A stretch of DNA of 64,000 bases from Phnomibacter ginsenosidimutans (GTDB lineage: Bacteria > Bacteroidota > Bacteroidia > Chitinophagales > Chitinophagaceae): contig NZ_CP046566.1 of assembly GCF_009740285.1 (NCBI RefSeq), positions 1 through 64,000 on the forward strand, given 5' to 3'. The notes under the pieces are model-generated. The model saw only the letters and a program-made list of their open reading frames with translations, had not been told where the DNA came from and did not search any database. Within the stretch, counting starts at the first letter, position 1. Each line of letters starts with the position of its first letter. Positions 8,261 to 16,932 of the stretch are shown here, piece by piece. The position numbers and the translations under genes were made by a program.

Positions 8261-9263
8261 TCAGTACCCCCTTATTTTTTTAAACCGGGTTTGAATTACC
8301 TCTTTGATTAATGATTTTCTAGCTTGAATGAACATCGGAAAGAACTCTTTTTCAAGCATTTCCAAAACCTTTAGCTCATTTTCCAGACTGGACATTGATT
8401 TTACAATCTGATCATATTCATGGTTTAGTCTCCCTACAAAATCTACTAGTTCAAAATGGTTCGCTTTGGAATTATCTTCAATGCTTATCCTCGGAGAGGC
8501 ATTTTCAATATACGACAAAACCTTTTTTTGTCCTGCTTTCAATAGGTTTTTAAGATTTTCGTCACTATAATTCCAAAATAAACCTCTTGCTGAATCGTAA
8601 AGGGGGGCAAAAGTAGGCAATTTTTTACTTTTTTTCATTGTGCCTATGACTCCCCAATTGTAAAAATGGCGGTCATTGTTACCTACAAGAGCATCAAAAG
8701 CGATCATTTTAACAAGCTCAGTAGTCAATGCTTCAAAATTCTCGGGGAAAACTGTGCGAATCGAATCTCTTATAAACTCGAAAGTGAATAGCTCTCTGGA
8801 GGTTTTCTTATTGTTCGCAATTTCTTCAGCCATGGTTAAGTCGCCTAGGTGCTCGCCACATATTTCGGCACCGTGAATCAACCTTTCGTCCCGGTTCAGA
8901 AAAAACTTGCTGCAAAATCTGATTTGCCCGTTTGCTTGCACCAACTTGATTTCATTCATTTTTGGATCAAGCACCTGACCAATACGGTTAATCATGTATT
9001 CAATTACTGACTCATGCGGGTACCACTTCTCTGCAGTTTTTGCAATGAAGGAATGCCAGGATTTAGATGAAGACTTTCGAACCACACTATCTGGCTCAAA
9101 AAAAGTAAGCCTTGATAAATTGCTTGGGTGCATCGCCATCCAAATCAATCGGCTTAACTAAATATTCATCCTCTTTCAATACAGGTATAAGATGAAGATT
9201 TGCCAATTTTCCAGAACAATTTATGGATTGCTCGACCCTTAAGTTGCCTCTTTGATTATGCAT
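8261..9263 (-). CDS. HipA-like Ser/Thr kinase toxin, frameshifted in T7 run
   Basis: The upper part, MHNQRGNLRVEQS to DGDAPKQFIKAYFF, is in one frame from 9263. A T7 run near 9107 shifts to the frame TFFEPDSVVRKSSSK that continues to 8261. The kinase core has FDALVGNNDRHFYNWG (catalytic Asp and Asn) and PLYDSARGLFWN (metal-binding Asp), the signature of HipA C-terminal kinases, which phosphorylate aminoacyl-tRNA synthetases or other targets and arrest growth. Repaired length is about 330 residues. No HipB-type HTH antitoxin gene is present next to it. The partner is the small N-domain protein at 7853-8258. Whether the frameshift is real or a homopolymer error cannot be told from one sequence. 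Confidence 0.7.
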
Positions 9264-9476
9264 CGCATTTATGGTATGCTTGAACTAGATAATAAATGTA
9301 AAACTGTTAGACTTCTAAATTGGCCCTAATATTTGAAGTGTAGTGATGGGCTAAATTATCAGGAACTACATCAATATTAGAAACAATGCTTCCGCCGGGT
9401 TACGAACTTCAGATTGGCCGGGATTAATGGGGGCACTATTGAAAGTAATAAGTATTACAGGCAAACCTAATTCGGA
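9264..9476. other. Intergenic region upstream of the HipA-like kinase
   Basis: AT-rich and without a recognisable gene. It should hold the promoter for the HipA-like pair; I see no convincing operator palindrome. Confidence 0.3.
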
Positions 9477-10106
9477 TTAGACTTTACCGTGACACCTCTT
9501 GAATTTCTTGCCGCTTCCACAAGGGCATGGCGCATTTTGTGAAACACCCGTAAAATTAGTAGTAGATTGTTGTTCTGCCGATTTAGGGCCTGGAACAGAA
9601 TTGTTATTTGCATCCAGATTGTCGTCAGTATTGAAGTCAATCGTGGTGTTCGAAGGAACTCTGAAAGATATTGTTGTCTTGCCGCCTTGATTGGTAATTG
9701 CGAAATCGCCGCGGGTAATCAAATCCATGCCAATAATTATATCGAAAGCACCTGCAGTAGATTCGCATTCAGTTACTGGAATGAATACAAATGCGACTTT
9801 GTTTGGTAAAAAGATATTTACGAAATAAGTATTCTTTTCTGTAACTCCATCCGCATGATGCACTTGTGCTTTTCCAGTAGGGGATAATCCTAATCTAATT
9901 GCTAAATCTCGTGTAATTGCGCAACTAGTAGCTCCAGTATCCCAAAGAGCCTTTGTAGGCTGAGGTGTCGGGTGTGAACCTGGCGAGACCCCTGGCTTGA
10001 AAGGAAGGGAAACATGGCACTCAGTAATTATTTCTCGGAGGCGGGTTTGAGAAGAAACTGTAAAGGATTGGCCTTTATGATTTTTGGCGGACTTTAATTC
10101 CTGCAT
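9477..10106 (-). CDS. Retropepsin-like aspartic protease with C-terminal SEC-C motif
   Basis: 209 residues. ALWDTGATSCAIT places the catalytic DTGA at residues 56-59, and DIIIGMDLI about 70 residues later is the usual second hydrophobic motif of retroviral-type, dimeric aspartic proteases. After a polar Asn/Ser-rich linker, the C-terminus carries a SEC-C motif, APCPCGSGKKFKRCHG (Cys194, Cys196, Cys205, His206), a small zinc-binding module often used to bind protein or nucleic acid. The start codon overlaps the stop of the upstream gene by one base, so the two are translationally coupled. The target is unknown. Its place directly downstream of the defence operon suggests a linked function, but they are separated by about 460 bases. 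Confidence 0.75.
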   Translation of the reverse strand: MQELKSAKNHKGQSFTVSSQTRLREIITECHVSLPFKPGVSPGSHPTPQPTKALWDTGATSCAITRDLAIRLGLSPTGKAQVHHADGVTEKNTYFVNIFLPNKVAFVFIPVTECESTAGAFDIIIGMDLITRGDFAITNQGGKTTISFRVPSNTTIDFNTDDNLDANNNSVPGPKSAEQQSTTNFTGVSQNAPCPCGSGKKFKRCHGKV

Positions 10107-10342
10107 TAAATAAATACTACTCTTGAGTGAAAGGTTTGGGAGTATGATGCTTCATTAGGGTCACAAAGTTGTATAAGGAAAGTACCAGCCTGATACTTAT
10201 CTTGTGAATCAAGCAATGCTTCAATTTCGGAATCAAAGACACCTACAACTTCTTGACCTCTGATAACAATAAATTTGGAGGCGTACTTGCCAACGAGTTC
10301 TTTCTTGTTATCAAGAAAGTATTTGAACTCAATTTCCAGCAT
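10106..10342 (-). CDS. Small hypothetical partner of the retropepsin-like protease
   Basis: 78 residues, MLEIEFKYFLDNKKELVGKY then KFIVIRGQEVVGVFDSEIEA and GTFLIQLCD. The pattern of a short beta strand FIV.RG.EVVG.F followed by a helix and GTFLIQ looks like small proteins that repeatedly sit upstream of retropepsin-like genes in bacteria. Their function is unknown to me; a substrate or regulator role is a guess. One-base stop/start overlap with the protease gene argues for a two-gene operon. Confidence 0.65.
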   Translation of the reverse strand: MLEIEFKYFLDNKKELVGKYASKFIVIRGQEVVGVFDSEIEALLDSQDKYQAGTFLIQLCDPNEASYSQTFHSRVVFI

Positions 10343-10799
10343 AGCTATTGGTGTGGTTAAGATATTTTAATTAGCAGTCAAAGGTAAGTTACCACAATTT
10401 TTCCACAGTAAATATTAATAGAGCTTTCTGATTTTGGAATGGCCTTTTTGTTTTTTAGATAGGTTCTAGAAAAACGGGACAATATTTGGAAGTCCTATAA
10501 AGTTGTTGGCATTTGGCAGCAGCTTGTCAAATATTCAAAGAATTGTACCAGGGCTATATCGACTGGTGGCCCGCCAAGGATTTTAGCATTTTGCCGTTTA
10601 ACGAAATTCATAATTTTATTTTTCTGGTTTCTTCCACAACCTAGTTCAATAAATAAAGATTAAGTCCTGCTCGGGATTTACCAGTACACCGAATCCTTTT
10701 TGGGTGTCAAACCATTTAACAAGGTCTATTTCCATGAAGTGTGGAAGTTAAACTTGGTTTTTAGAAACACATTTGAATATGAGCATCGAGTGCTTTTGT
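10343..10799. other. Intergenic stretch with gene remnants
   Basis: Apart from a cold-shock-domain-like fragment (10646-10735) nothing is recognisable. The rest looks like decayed coding sequence on the minus strand. Confidence 0.35.
10646..10735 (-). pseudogene. Truncated cold-shock-domain-like fragment
   Basis: Starts MEIDLVKWFDTQKGFGVLV at 10735 and stops after 29 residues. VKWFD..KGFG is the N-terminal strand pair and RNP1-type motif of cold-shock domains, which bind single-stranded nucleic acid. The rest of the domain is missing or out of frame. Confidence 0.4.
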
Positions 10800-11482
10800 T
10801 TAAACGGCAATAAACGCCACAGATGAATCGTCTGAAGCATTTGCGGTAATGCCATGCGTCTGTATGGAAATTAGCATGTTTTCCATAAAGGAAGCGGAAT
10901 AGATTTGCTGCAGAGGGAAACCATCAGAGCATAGGAGAAAAGAATCATCATGTGATAGTTGAGAGGTTTCATAGAAGTCTGCAATCGGATTTGAATCGTC
11001 ACCTTGAATAGATCTTGTAACAATATGGCGGTGGGATGCGATGGCTCCAGCATCCATAACTATACCTCGCTCCTGTAGCTCAGTTGTTAAGGAATGCGGC
11101 TTGGATTCGAATACGAGTTCGTTATTTCTGAAGTGAAGGATTTTGACATCACCGACCCAGAAGCAAATTGCCTTATTACCTTCTATGTAAACACCTCCAA
11201 GCGTAGCGCCTGATTTTTCACAGGTACGGGTTCGCATTTGGCGTAAGGCCAAATTGGCTTTGTTGATGCCAATTTGAATCAGGCTCGATCGACTTGCTTT
11301 TGCGAAGAGAGAAGTGCTAACATATTTTCCGCAACCAGTTTGGCAGCCACATCTCCTTTGGCATAGCCACCCATACCATCAGCAATCAGGCAAATGTATC
11401 TACCATCGCCCAGGTCTTGATATAGCAAGTAATCCTCATTAACAGGCTTTCGACCTTTTACTGTATGACTCCACACTTTCAT
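10800..11482 (-). CDS. PP2C-type Ser/Thr phosphatase, one frameshift
   Basis: The N-part, 11482-11279, reads MKVWSHTVKGRKPVNEDYLL and CLIADGMGGYAKGDVAAKL. NED and DGMGG are PP2C metal-binding motifs. The frame ends at VDRA, but a one-base shift gives SLIQIGINKANLALRQMRTR joined to the C-part (to 10800), which has SGATLGG, WVGDVKILHFRN and DSFLLCSDGF, the remaining PP2C motifs. Repaired length is about 228 residues, right for a single-domain PP2C. Its start overlaps the end of the HerA-like gene by four bases (ATGA), so it is the last gene of the defence operon. It probably reverses phosphorylation by the operon's kinase. Confidence 0.75.
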
Positions 11483-13500
11483 TTTTGACCAGTAGCTTGG
11501 ATTGTTCCTCCACCGTGTTTGGTAACACGGGGTCTGGTTGAAATTTTTACAGGCTTCACTGTTATTGCTTTGTCAGAAGCTTTGGACGACCAAAGGAAAC
11601 CTTCACCGGGCATTAATGCACTCATGTCAGCGGGTGTTAATGCACTAAGTTGGGTGACAGATTTCTGAATGTGCTTTAACCATTGCGGACTGTTGAATTT
11701 GTGCAACAGGACAATACTGCTCAGTTCAATTATCTCGTTAGGAAGGCTAGGTGGATCCTGGCTGGCAATCATTATACTTACTCCCTTGTGGCGCATTTCT
11801 CTGATAGCAGTTACTATGTTGCCTGTGAGGTCTTTGTTGTCCATGTATTTATGGGCCTCATCAAACACAATGAACTTATTGAAATGCACACCTTTCCAGT
11901 TTTTGACTCCAGAGAAAATATTGAGCATAATTACGAACAAGCCGAGAGCTTCGTCCTTCACAATAAATTCATCACGAAGGTCTACGATTATTAGTCGGCC
12001 AGGCTTCAATTGATCACGTAGATACACAGCATCATCTATGTACTCCCTGGCAAAGCTCAGCTTTTGTTTGGCCAATGCTTTCTGACTATTTGATAGGAGT
12101 TCCGAAATCTCTACACTGAGTCCAATATGATCCAGCGATAAGTTATTCCGTCGATCCTTCATGATGGCCTTCAACTGTTTGATATAGGTCGAATCATTGC
12201 CGATAGCTCCCAGCAAGAACATCCAGTCTTGCACATTCAGTTCTTTTGAATTGAAGGCAATAGGAAAAACGTCAATTGAAGGGTATTCCACCTTTCTTGC
12301 TTCTACTTTATCCTTTGGGGTAAGCAAAACCACATCTTCAATTCGACCTGGCTCTGCGCCAAATTCTTGCTTTAGCTTTCTTAATTCGGCATCCTTGTCA
12401 TTTGGGTAAATCATTGAAGTGAACTCTGGCTCATAATCCATGCTCTCGCTGTAATGAAATATGACACCTGCCAGTGGCGCTTCTATCTTGTTGACTTTGT
12501 TGAATGGTTTTAGAACCATTTCTGTCACTGTTCCAATAGTATAACTTTTGCCGCCACCCTGCACGCCAAAAAGACTTATGGTGTTGGTTTCGCTAAGATC
12601 CACAGCTATTGATTTTCCTGTCACGGTTTTTCCGAGGATTCCGAACTGGGTACTATCTCCATTTTTACCAATCATTACATCATATTCCGGGGCCTCATGT
12701 TCAATGATATTCGCAGGTTCAATAGGCGGCGTATCAATTGGCGTATTTGAAGTATCAATAATACCACCTTCATCGTCTTCATCATTTCGGCGACTGTTTT
12801 TATCTGCCAACGATGAAATTGGATTTTCGTTGGCAGAAGTGTCTGGGACTTCGTGGTCTGCGCTTTGTGTTGTGTCCTCAGACTGAGTGTTTTCTGATGC
12901 TAAATGTTCACTCGTCTTTTTGCTTTCGATTTTGAATTGCTGAATAAACGCTCTGAGCTTCTGGTTAATACCAACTGCTTCGCTCAGTTCGTCGTCCAGT
13001 ACTTTCTCCTCCAGGCGCCTTGTATTGAGGTCAGAATCAGGATCAAGAATATCCTTGATCACACGTTCACCAAAGGTGAAGAATGTACAATCTGCATCTA
13101 TTGACTCCTTCAGGTGCCTTTTAGGGAAACCGAGTTCAAAGATGAGTCCTAGCTGCTGAAACTTAAATGAGAAGCCCTCATCTAAATTCTGTAAGAAGTC
13201 ATTATATGCGCCATAAGCTTTGTCTGACAAGTACTCGTACCTCGATGCCCGATCTAAGTAGAATGAGAGTAGTGACTTAAGTTCCTTATTTTTTATTTCC
13301 CGGTCAAGGCGATCGAATGAAAGATGATATTCAGGATCGTAGTGAGACCTAATAGCTTCAATTGTATTCAGAATCTGTTGCCTCATCTTTAGCTTGAGGT
13401 CGGCTCTTTCAGCCTCTGTCAGCGCTTTGCGACATTTTACTTCAATTACAGTAACAGAGATTTGCCGTTTTTCGCAATCAATAGAAATGAGCAGATTATC
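11479..13500 (-). CDS. HerA/FtsK-like ATPase with PD-(D/E)xK-like motif, C-terminal part of a giant defence protein
   Basis: The first Met in frame is at 13386, but the frame is open further upstream. That extra part reads DNLLISID (from 13500), then VIEVKCRKAL, giving D-x18-E-x-K, a plausible PD-(D/E)xK nuclease site; a start at 13386 would miss it. Counting from 13386: a helical region (1-160), an acidic linker (160-230), Walker A GVQGGGKS (274-281), Walker B FIVFDEAH (505-512), a sensor-like IMIASQDP and a basic tail. HerA-type ATPases are hexameric DNA translocases often paired with nucleases. No start codon is needed if it is joined to the 13499-14950 frame, and the sequence continues smoothly across (FEDRRQKQ to ADNLL). 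Possible equivalents are MAD8 or DptH; this is inference. Confidence 0.75.
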   Translation of the reverse strand, partial: DNLLISIDCEKRQISVTVIEVKCRKALTEAERADLKLKMRQQILNTIEAIRSHYDPEYHLSFDRLDREIKNKELKSLLSFYLDRASRYEYLSDKAYGAYNDFLQNLDEGFSFKFQQLGLIFELGFPKRHLKESIDADCTFFTFGERVIKDILDPDSDLNTRRLEEKVLDDELSEAVGINQKLRAFIQQFKIESKKTSEHLASENTQSEDTTQSADHEVPDTSANENPISSLADKNSRRNDEDDEGGIIDTSNTPIDTPPIEPANIIEHEAPEYDVMIGKNGDSTQFGILGKTVTGKSIAVDLSETNTISLFGVQGGGKSYTIGTVTEMVLKPFNKVNKIEAPLAGVIFHYSESMDYEPEFTSMIYPNDKDAELRKLKQEFGAEPGRIEDVVLLTPKDKVEARKVEYPSIDVFPIAFNSKELNVQDWMFLLGAIGNDSTYIKQLKAIMKDRRNNLSLDHIGLSVEISELLSNSQKALAKQKLSFAREYIDDAVYLRDQLKPGRLIIVDLRDEFIVKDEALGLFVIMLNIFSGVKNWKGVHFNKFIVFDEAHKYMDNKDLTGNIVTAIREMRHKGVSIMIASQDPPSLPNEIIELSSIVLLHKFNSPQWLKHIQKSVTQLSALTPADMSALMPGEGFLWSSKASDKAITVKPVKISTRPRVTKHGGGTIQATGQK

Positions 13501-14950
13501 AGCCCTGCTTTTTGTTTCTGTCGGCGATCTTCAAACAAGTCCTGATGGAGATCGGTGGGATCAGAAAGCTCTCCTGCAATAGCCCTTTCTTTTCGAGCAC
13601 CCGTTTGGTAAATGCAGAGCCAATTACTTCGAACGCCTTATTCTTTGTTGAATTGAGTTGCAGGATAAGAGAACTGCTTACTGCCCTTAAATCTTCCAGC
13701 AATTGATGTATGGTACGACTATCAGACTCGTTGTCGATGTTAAGGCCAAATTCCTGAAAATGAGGACCCAGCAAAGCCAAAACTTCAGATGTTGGCCTCG
13801 TGGTTAAAAAGGAAGAAATGCCTGATACTTCATCACCAGGAATGTAATCTAACAAGAATGGAATTGAGTTATCTTTTGAAGGAAGATCAAACACTTCTGG
13901 CCCCAAGTTTCTATCATAAGTGATTACCCAATCAGAATGATTGTGCAGATGGGCCAGTAATACTTTATCCAACGCATTTAGTGTGATTTGAGTGGATGGT
14001 AAGGAATCTGTTGGTCTGGAAGCCAGGGTGCCGGCCGTGAATGACTGCAAGCAGTCAAAGAACAGCCCTGCTGCATTTGATAATTCATTTTTCCAGCTAG
14101 AAAGATTGGAGGCTAAAATATAACGATTCCATTTAGTCTCATCATTTGCAGTGGATACATTGAGTGCCGAATCTGTAATGAGGCCATTCAGAAAGAAGCA
14201 GCGTGATGGCAGATTGGGTTTGAAAAGTTCTACGCGAACTGGGAAAGGGCTTATGAAGAAGCTTATGTGGGAAGTGAAGAGATGAGGCTGGCGTATATAC
14301 TCTTCAATCATGTTTATTGAAAAGCGAAGCTTGGGGAAAAGGCGGTTGTCAGAGGGCTGTGCAAAGGCTTCTGCTTCATCGCGAATATTCGATTCCGGAT
14401 TAAGCAGGTTTTTCAATCCTTCGCCATGTTCAATGATTCTATCATGCCCTCTGAAAATGCGTACTTCATATTTGACATTTTCGAAATCAGGTTCAGATTC
14501 AAGTTCCACAAATGCATCTGCAAAGATGAATGCATCACCTGCATTAAATATGTTTAGAATCAATTTATCGGTGTAGGGGTGTTGTGCCCTATAATTCTTG
14601 ATTTGCCGGACAACCAACTTTAAGTTCACATCATTGTCTACAAAGTTTTCCCTGGTTACATTAAGGAGTAGCCGAAAGTACTGTGTCAATTGCCGGTCTA
14701 TCGAAGTGCTGTTTACTGAGGAATTGTCTATCGGAGAAGCCAGATAAATACCCCAGCTTTGCATTAATTCGCCTGTGTAGTGATAATTTTTGAGGCCGTT
14801 CGGCTCCACTATAACTAAAGGGTTATTTTCAGGATATAATTCTCCTTCAAAAAGTTCGCTCAATCCTTTGAACCAGGCCTTCTGATGTCCTGGAAATTCG
14901 AGCGTTTTTACTTCCCAATCGTTATATGATCGATAAGTTGTACAAACCAA
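13499..14950 (-). CDS. Middle part of the giant HerA-like defence protein
   Basis: 483 residues in frame, with no family motif that I recognise: mixed alpha/beta, with segments such as DWEVKTLEFPGHQKAWFKGL and VLLAHLHNHSDWVITYDRNL. Two observations say it is not a separate gene. At 14908-14950 the preceding frame (LRLSWFVQLIDHIT) runs directly into DWEVKTLEF after a one-base shift. At 13499 its end runs into the nuclease-like segment of the next frame. Repaired, 16929-11479 would be one protein of about 1,800 residues. If the splits were real, this fragment would lack its own start signal, since MVCTTYRSYN is an out-of-frame artefact of the overlap. Confidence 0.6.
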   Translation of the reverse strand: MVCTTYRSYNDWEVKTLEFPGHQKAWFKGLSELFEGELYPENNPLVIVEPNGLKNYHYTGELMQSWGIYLASPIDNSSVNSTSIDRQLTQYFRLLLNVTRENFVDNDVNLKLVVRQIKNYRAQHPYTDKLILNIFNAGDAFIFADAFVELESEPDFENVKYEVRIFRGHDRIIEHGEGLKNLLNPESNIRDEAEAFAQPSDNRLFPKLRFSINMIEEYIRQPHLFTSHISFFISPFPVRVELFKPNLPSRCFFLNGLITDSALNVSTANDETKWNRYILASNLSSWKNELSNAAGLFFDCLQSFTAGTLASRPTDSLPSTQITLNALDKVLLAHLHNHSDWVITYDRNLGPEVFDLPSKDNSIPFLLDYIPGDEVSGISSFLTTRPTSEVLALLGPHFQEFGLNIDNESDSRTIHQLLEDLRAVSSSLILQLNSTKNKAFEVIGSAFTKRVLEKKGLLQESFLIPPISIRTCLKIADRNKKQG

Positions 14951-16929
14951 CTTAACCTTAGTGGATGGATTGGTGATAATAGCAAGGCTTCAATCGGGGT
15001 GCCGTCTGGTAAGTTTGTCTTGAGCTTTATTAAGTCGCTGAATTGCAGTTCGGCAAGAAAGCGCTGTAACTCCTCTTTCTCTTCATTGGATATAAGCTTA
15101 TCTCCCAATTTGGACTTTAATTGGGCTACCCAAGAACTCCATGAAAGAATGTAGGCTTCAATCTGGTTTCTCAGGTAAATGAGATTGGTAGTTTCAACTA
15201 TTCCATTGCCTGCAATATTTGACTGAAGAATGCTTTTGAAAAGTTGCTGACGAAGTGAAACAATATCAGTATCTATAATACTGTTTAAGACACTGGAGCG
15301 AAATGATGCTGAGCGAAATGCAATTTCACTCGCATTCGGACTGAGCTCACAGACAACAGTACCGATTTCATTTGCGTTATTCAAGAATAGCCACTCCAAT
15401 TCGCGGAGCTTGGAAGGGATATTCACCTGATAATTGTGCCGAGTATTGTATGCAATATGGAAAGTGGCTAATTGCTTTGGTTTTGGACCGTCCTGCCATG
15501 TGTTAGAGTCTTCTGTCGGTACGGGTGATTGTAAGCGAATACCTTTTCTAAGGTCTTCAATCCTAAACTTGAAATAGGCTTCAGTTACATTATGAATCTT
15601 GTCCTTTCGAATATTATCCAGTAGTTCTTCACCTTCTTCTACCTGAAAATGGAAGTCATCCGAATCACAAGTCAGTTTAAAGTCAAAGCTTGATTTAAGC
15701 AAATCAGGATTTTCTGTTTTTTGACGCTCCCATTCCATTTGTATAGAAGCCTCTTTAAATTCATCATCTGCATTCAGGACATTACCATGCTCATCTTCTG
15801 CATAAACTTTGAAAAAATATGAACCTTCTTCAACAACATTAGGATGTAGCTCTACAGTTGCCTCTCTGTAAGACCGTCCTGAGGTTGTGTTTTTTATTTT
15901 CTTCAGTACAGTAACCTCCTCACCAGCACCACCGGTTACCCTCATCAGGATAATTCGAAAAGAACGCAGTTCTGAAATTTCCGATGGATTGGGCTGCGTG
16001 TTGAACTTAACCTTTACTTTGGACGCTCTCGTTGAATTAGCATGCAGCACTTTGGTGCCTTCCTCCAATTTGAAATCAGTGCTTGAAATTTCTGTAGTAA
16101 AAAGTTTTATACCCTTTGTGTCTAATTCAGGAATAGGCCAATTGCAAAAATTGAGCTCCGGATAATTCTCCAAGATCCTTTGGAATAATTGGCTTGCATT
16201 TCTAATGCCACTTTCAGCTTTTAGAAAGTTAACAATGTATGGCTGGATTGAATTGGGCTCGATGGGCATCTCAGAAATTCGGTCATAGATTGGCTTGTTA
16301 AAAGTTGCCATCAGACTCGAACAACGCATGTTGAAATTCAAACGTGCTTTCGTTTGTAATTCTACTGTAAATAGTTTGCTATCTGGAATTAAACCAAAGA
16401 AGTAGAGATTGTTGCCAATACTTTCTGAGGTAAATCCCTGCTTTTTAAGTTCCAGTAGGTATTTGATGGCATTACTTAAAGCACTTGCTTGCTTTTCAAA
16501 TGATTTTAGAATGAAAACAACATTTGAATACCATTCTACAGGCACCAGACTAAGCATTTTAATTTTCAAACGAGCCTCAATGTCATCTAACGATAGGTCT
16601 TTGAAAGTATTATTTCCATAGGAATCCTCGGCTGCAGTGCGGCTTGAAGCAGGAATAAGTATAAGTAAAGGTTTTTCTTCCTTATTGCGCAATTCAATCA
16701 GCTTACTGGCTGAAATATGGTTGCTACTTGATCGATCATCTGAAATGATAAAGCTGTCTATGCGAGGATATGTCTTTCTTACTTTTTCAAGAATGTAGTT
16801 TAACTCAGCTTCACCAAAACCTGTGATTTTCATGCAGTGGCCAGGCTTTGCATTCAACAGCTCCGCACTATTGAGTTCGAGTAGCAAATCAATTATCTCT
16901 TGGAAATATGGGGAAATGGAAGTGTGCAT
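14908..16929 (-). CDS. N-terminal part of the giant HerA-like defence protein
   Basis: Starts MHTSISPYFQEIIDLLLELN at 16929; a TTG directly before it is also in frame, right after the upstream stop at 16933. 673 residues in this frame. It contains an early alpha/beta region with LRNKEEKPLLILIPASS, and a beta-rich middle (about 300-420), KVKFNTQPNPSEISELRSFR to YFFKVYAEDEHGN, that looks like an immunoglobulin-type fold. It ends LLLSPIHPLRLSWFVQLIDH. No catalytic motif is visible. Stop/start contact with the 16933-18492 gene shows translational coupling. It probably serves recognition or assembly for the C-terminal nuclease/ATPase part. Confidence 0.6.
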   Translation of the reverse strand: MHTSISPYFQEIIDLLLELNSAELLNAKPGHCMKITGFGEAELNYILEKVRKTYPRIDSFIISDDRSSSNHISASKLIELRNKEEKPLLILIPASSRTAAEDSYGNNTFKDLSLDDIEARLKIKMLSLVPVEWYSNVVFILKSFEKQASALSNAIKYLLELKKQGFTSESIGNNLYFFGLIPDSKLFTVELQTKARLNFNMRCSSLMATFNKPIYDRISEMPIEPNSIQPYIVNFLKAESGIRNASQLFQRILENYPELNFCNWPIPELDTKGIKLFTTEISSTDFKLEEGTKVLHANSTRASKVKVKFNTQPNPSEISELRSFRIILMRVTGGAGEEVTVLKKIKNTTSGRSYREATVELHPNVVEEGSYFFKVYAEDEHGNVLNADDEFKEASIQMEWERQKTENPDLLKSSFDFKLTCDSDDFHFQVEEGEELLDNIRKDKIHNVTEAYFKFRIEDLRKGIRLQSPVPTEDSNTWQDGPKPKQLATFHIAYNTRHNYQVNIPSKLRELEWLFLNNANEIGTVVCELSPNASEIAFRSASFRSSVLNSIIDTDIVSLRQQLFKSILQSNIAGNGIVETTNLIYLRNQIEAYILSWSSWVAQLKSKLGDKLISNEEKEELQRFLAELQFSDLIKLKTNLPDGTPIEALLLSPIHPLRLSWFVQLIDHITIGK

Positions 16930-16932
16930 CAA

